Origin: Sinorhizobium fredii
GTDB taxonomy: Bacteria > Pseudomonadota > Alphaproteobacteria > Rhizobiales > Rhizobiaceae
Assembly (NCBI RefSeq): GCF_002944405.1
Contig: NZ_CP024310.1
Location: 1,638,818-1,702,817 of the forward strand
Direction: 5' to 3'
DNA length: 64,000 nucleotides
The position numbers and the translations under genes are program-made. The notes beneath the pieces were generated by a model. It worked only from the letters and a program-made list of their open reading frames with translations, did no database searches and had not been told where the DNA came from. Positions within the stretch are counted from its first letter, which is position 1. Each line of letters begins with the position of its first letter. This document shows, piece after piece, positions 62,690 through 64,000 of this stretch.

Positions 62690-64000
62690 ATGGAGCGTGG
62701 GAATGTGACGACGCCTTTCGGGCGCCGGGCGATGACGCTTGGCATGCTCGCAAGGCAGATCGCTGCTGGCGATATTCCGCCGAAGCAGTCGGTCGACAAA
62801 TGGAAATTGTTTCGCACGGTTTGTGAGGCGAAGGCCGAGATCGGCATCTCGGATCGATCGCTTGCCGTGCTCAATGCTCTCTTGAGCTTCTCTCCCGGTG
62901 CCGAACTATCGAGCGAAAACGGCTTGGTCGTGTTTCCCTCGAATGCGCAGCTTTCGCTCCGCGCCCACGGCATGGCCGGTACGACGCTCCGCCGGCATCT
63001 CGCCTGCCTAGTCGAAGCCGGGCTGATCGTCCGGCGCGACAGCCCGAACGGCAAGCGCTACGCCCGCAAGAACCGCAATGGCGCGATCGGCGAAGCCTTC
63101 GGTTTCGACCTCGCACCGCTGCTTGCCCGGGCCGAAGAATTCAAGGCCGCCGCGGCCAAGCTTGCCGCCGAACAGCAGCATCTCCGGCTCGTTCGTGAGC
63201 GCCTGAGCCTCTGCCGGCGCGACATAACCAAGCTGCTCGAACTCAGCCGCGAGATCGGTCCTGACGCTGATCTGGACGCACTCGAGTCCGAGATTCAGCA
63301 CCTGATCACCGGCCTGCCGCGCAAGGCTCCCGCCGGAGTCGTCGAAGCCATCCTCGAAAAACTCGCAAAACTCCGCGACGATCTGACCAATCGATTGGAA
63401 ATATTGCTGAATTCGCAAAAAACGGCCGCCAATGATCACCAGAATGGATGGCACAAACAGAATTCAGATCCAGATTCCCAATTTGAATCTGAACCGGGCA
63501 TGGGAAAAGGCCGGGAGATCAGCTTTACCGCCGACGCCCGCCGAACGGAAAGCGATGGGCGGACGAGAAAACCGGAACAGCGGCGGCGAGATGAGGCCTC
63601 TCCCCGACTGCCGGCCAGCCTCGTTCCACCCACCGCCCCTGTCGAACGGCTTTCCCGCCAAATCCCCCTGCCAGCGGTTCTTCAGGCCTGCCCGCAAATT
63701 GCCGACTATGCGCCATCCGGCCGCGTGGCGAACTGGAAAGACCTGATTACCGCGGCGATCGTGGTCCGCACCATGCTCGAGGTGAGCGCCGACGCCTATG
63801 AGGATGCCTGCTCGGTGCTCGGCTACGAGAATGCCGCGACCGTCATGGCCTGCATTCTCGAAAGAGCCGATCGGATCAACTCACCGGGCGGCTATCTCAG
63901 GGATCTCACCCGACGCGCAAGGCAGCAGACCTTTTCGTTGGCACCGATGATCGGCGCCCTGTCCCAGGCAAGCAGGGCGAGTGCGACGATGGCCAGCTAG
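62690..64000 (+). CDS. repC: Replication initiator RepC
   Basis: This is a 436-residue protein whose stop codon is the last codon of the window. The N-terminal DNA-binding half contains TTPFGRRAMTLGMLARQIAA and the winged-helix region LRRHLACLVEAGLIVRRDSP. A long charged helix follows (about residues 145-215), then a low-conservation linker and a C-terminal block with RVANWKDLITAAIVVRTML and YLRDLTRRARQQTFSLAPM. Its expression is limited by the counter-transcribed RNA in its leader. The origin of repABC plasmids lies inside this gene. Confidence 0.95.
   Translation: MERGNVTTPFGRRAMTLGMLARQIAAGDIPPKQSVDKWKLFRTVCEAKAEIGISDRSLAVLNALLSFSPGAELSSENGLVVFPSNAQLSLRAHGMAGTTLRRHLACLVEAGLIVRRDSPNGKRYARKNRNGAIGEAFGFDLAPLLARAEEFKAAAAKLAAEQQHLRLVRERLSLCRRDITKLLELSREIGPDADLDALESEIQHLITGLPRKAPAGVVEAILEKLAKLRDDLTNRLEILLNSQKTAANDHQNGWHKQNSDPDSQFESEPGMGKGREISFTADARRTESDGRTRKPEQRRRDEASPRLPASLVPPTAPVERLSRQIPLPAVLQACPQIADYAPSGRVANWKDLITAAIVVRTMLEVSADAYEDACSVLGYENAATVMACILERADRINSPGGYLRDLTRRARQQTFSLAPMIGALSQASRASATMAS
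63380..63500. other. AT-rich candidate replication origin inside repC
   Basis: This stretch in the linker part of repC is clearly AT-richer than the rest. It carries a perfect 12-bp palindrome CCAATCGATTGG (63387-63398) and a 7-bp inverted pair CAGATTC/GAATCTG (63471-63491). In studied repABC plasmids the origin maps to an AT-rich part of repC; I place it here by analogy. Confidence 0.6.

Overview
The window is high-GC alphaproteobacterial DNA and ends in a repABC replication/partition module, so it comes from a large plasmid or chromid. The trehalose/maltose transport and utilisation cluster (thuR divergent from thuEFGKAB), the many solute transporters and the rhizobial palindromic repeats point to Sinorhizobium/Ensifer, most likely a pSymB-like replicon. 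This assignment comes from recognised gene families and gene order, not from a database search.

Layout. 1-6.9 kb: a membrane GGDEF-EAL enzyme (5' end outside the window) coupled to a small periplasmic binding protein, two small membrane-protein genes, and an unusual three-part fusion (sugar-nucleotide epimerase, SPW repeats, VKOR-like membrane domain) divergent from a glycosyltransferase. 8.4-14.3 kb: a catabolic island with a TRAP transporter, an HpcH/HpaI aldolase, a LacI-type regulator with two palindromic operators, and a hydratase. 14.6-19.7 kb: two chemoreceptors with CheR-type C-terminal pentapeptides flanking a fluoride channel gene. 20.1-23.5 kb: a second GGDEF-EAL enzyme coupled to an orphan sugar-type binding protein. 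23.6-31.8 kb: a LysR regulator, a five-gene HAAT (branched-chain type) ABC transporter, a shikimate/quinate dehydrogenase and a two-domain 3-dehydroshikimate dehydratase. Together these form a probable quinate/shikimate uptake and catabolism operon leading to protocatechuate.

31.9-37.9 kb: a NarL-type regulator, a transporter-fused hybrid histidine kinase, a sodium:monocarboxylate symporter and a DUF3311 protein (MctP/ActP type), with a tandem 14-bp direct repeat upstream as candidate regulator sites. 38.2-40.3 kb: DUF2000, AraC and SPW genes. 40.4-48.3 kb: the thu cluster. 48.3-58.8 kb: miscellaneous functions (HI0933-type flavoprotein, MFS exporter, dodecin, peptidase T, lipoprotein, GST, P-loop kinase, nuclease/phosphatase family protein, an AbrB-type antitoxin with a decayed VapC toxin, and an EF-G paralogue). 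59.3-64 kb: a GntR/HutC-type regulator, a perfect parS-like palindrome, a RepA operator candidate, repA, repB, the counter-transcribed RNA, and repC with an AT-rich internal origin candidate.

Several families of palindromic intergenic repeats are present, including three copies of a roughly 190-bp element with 45-bp inverted ends. I saw no tRNA, rRNA, CRISPR array or intact insertion sequence. The most unusual features are the two independent GGDEF-EAL plus orphan binding-protein pairs and the epimerase-SPW-VKOR fusion.
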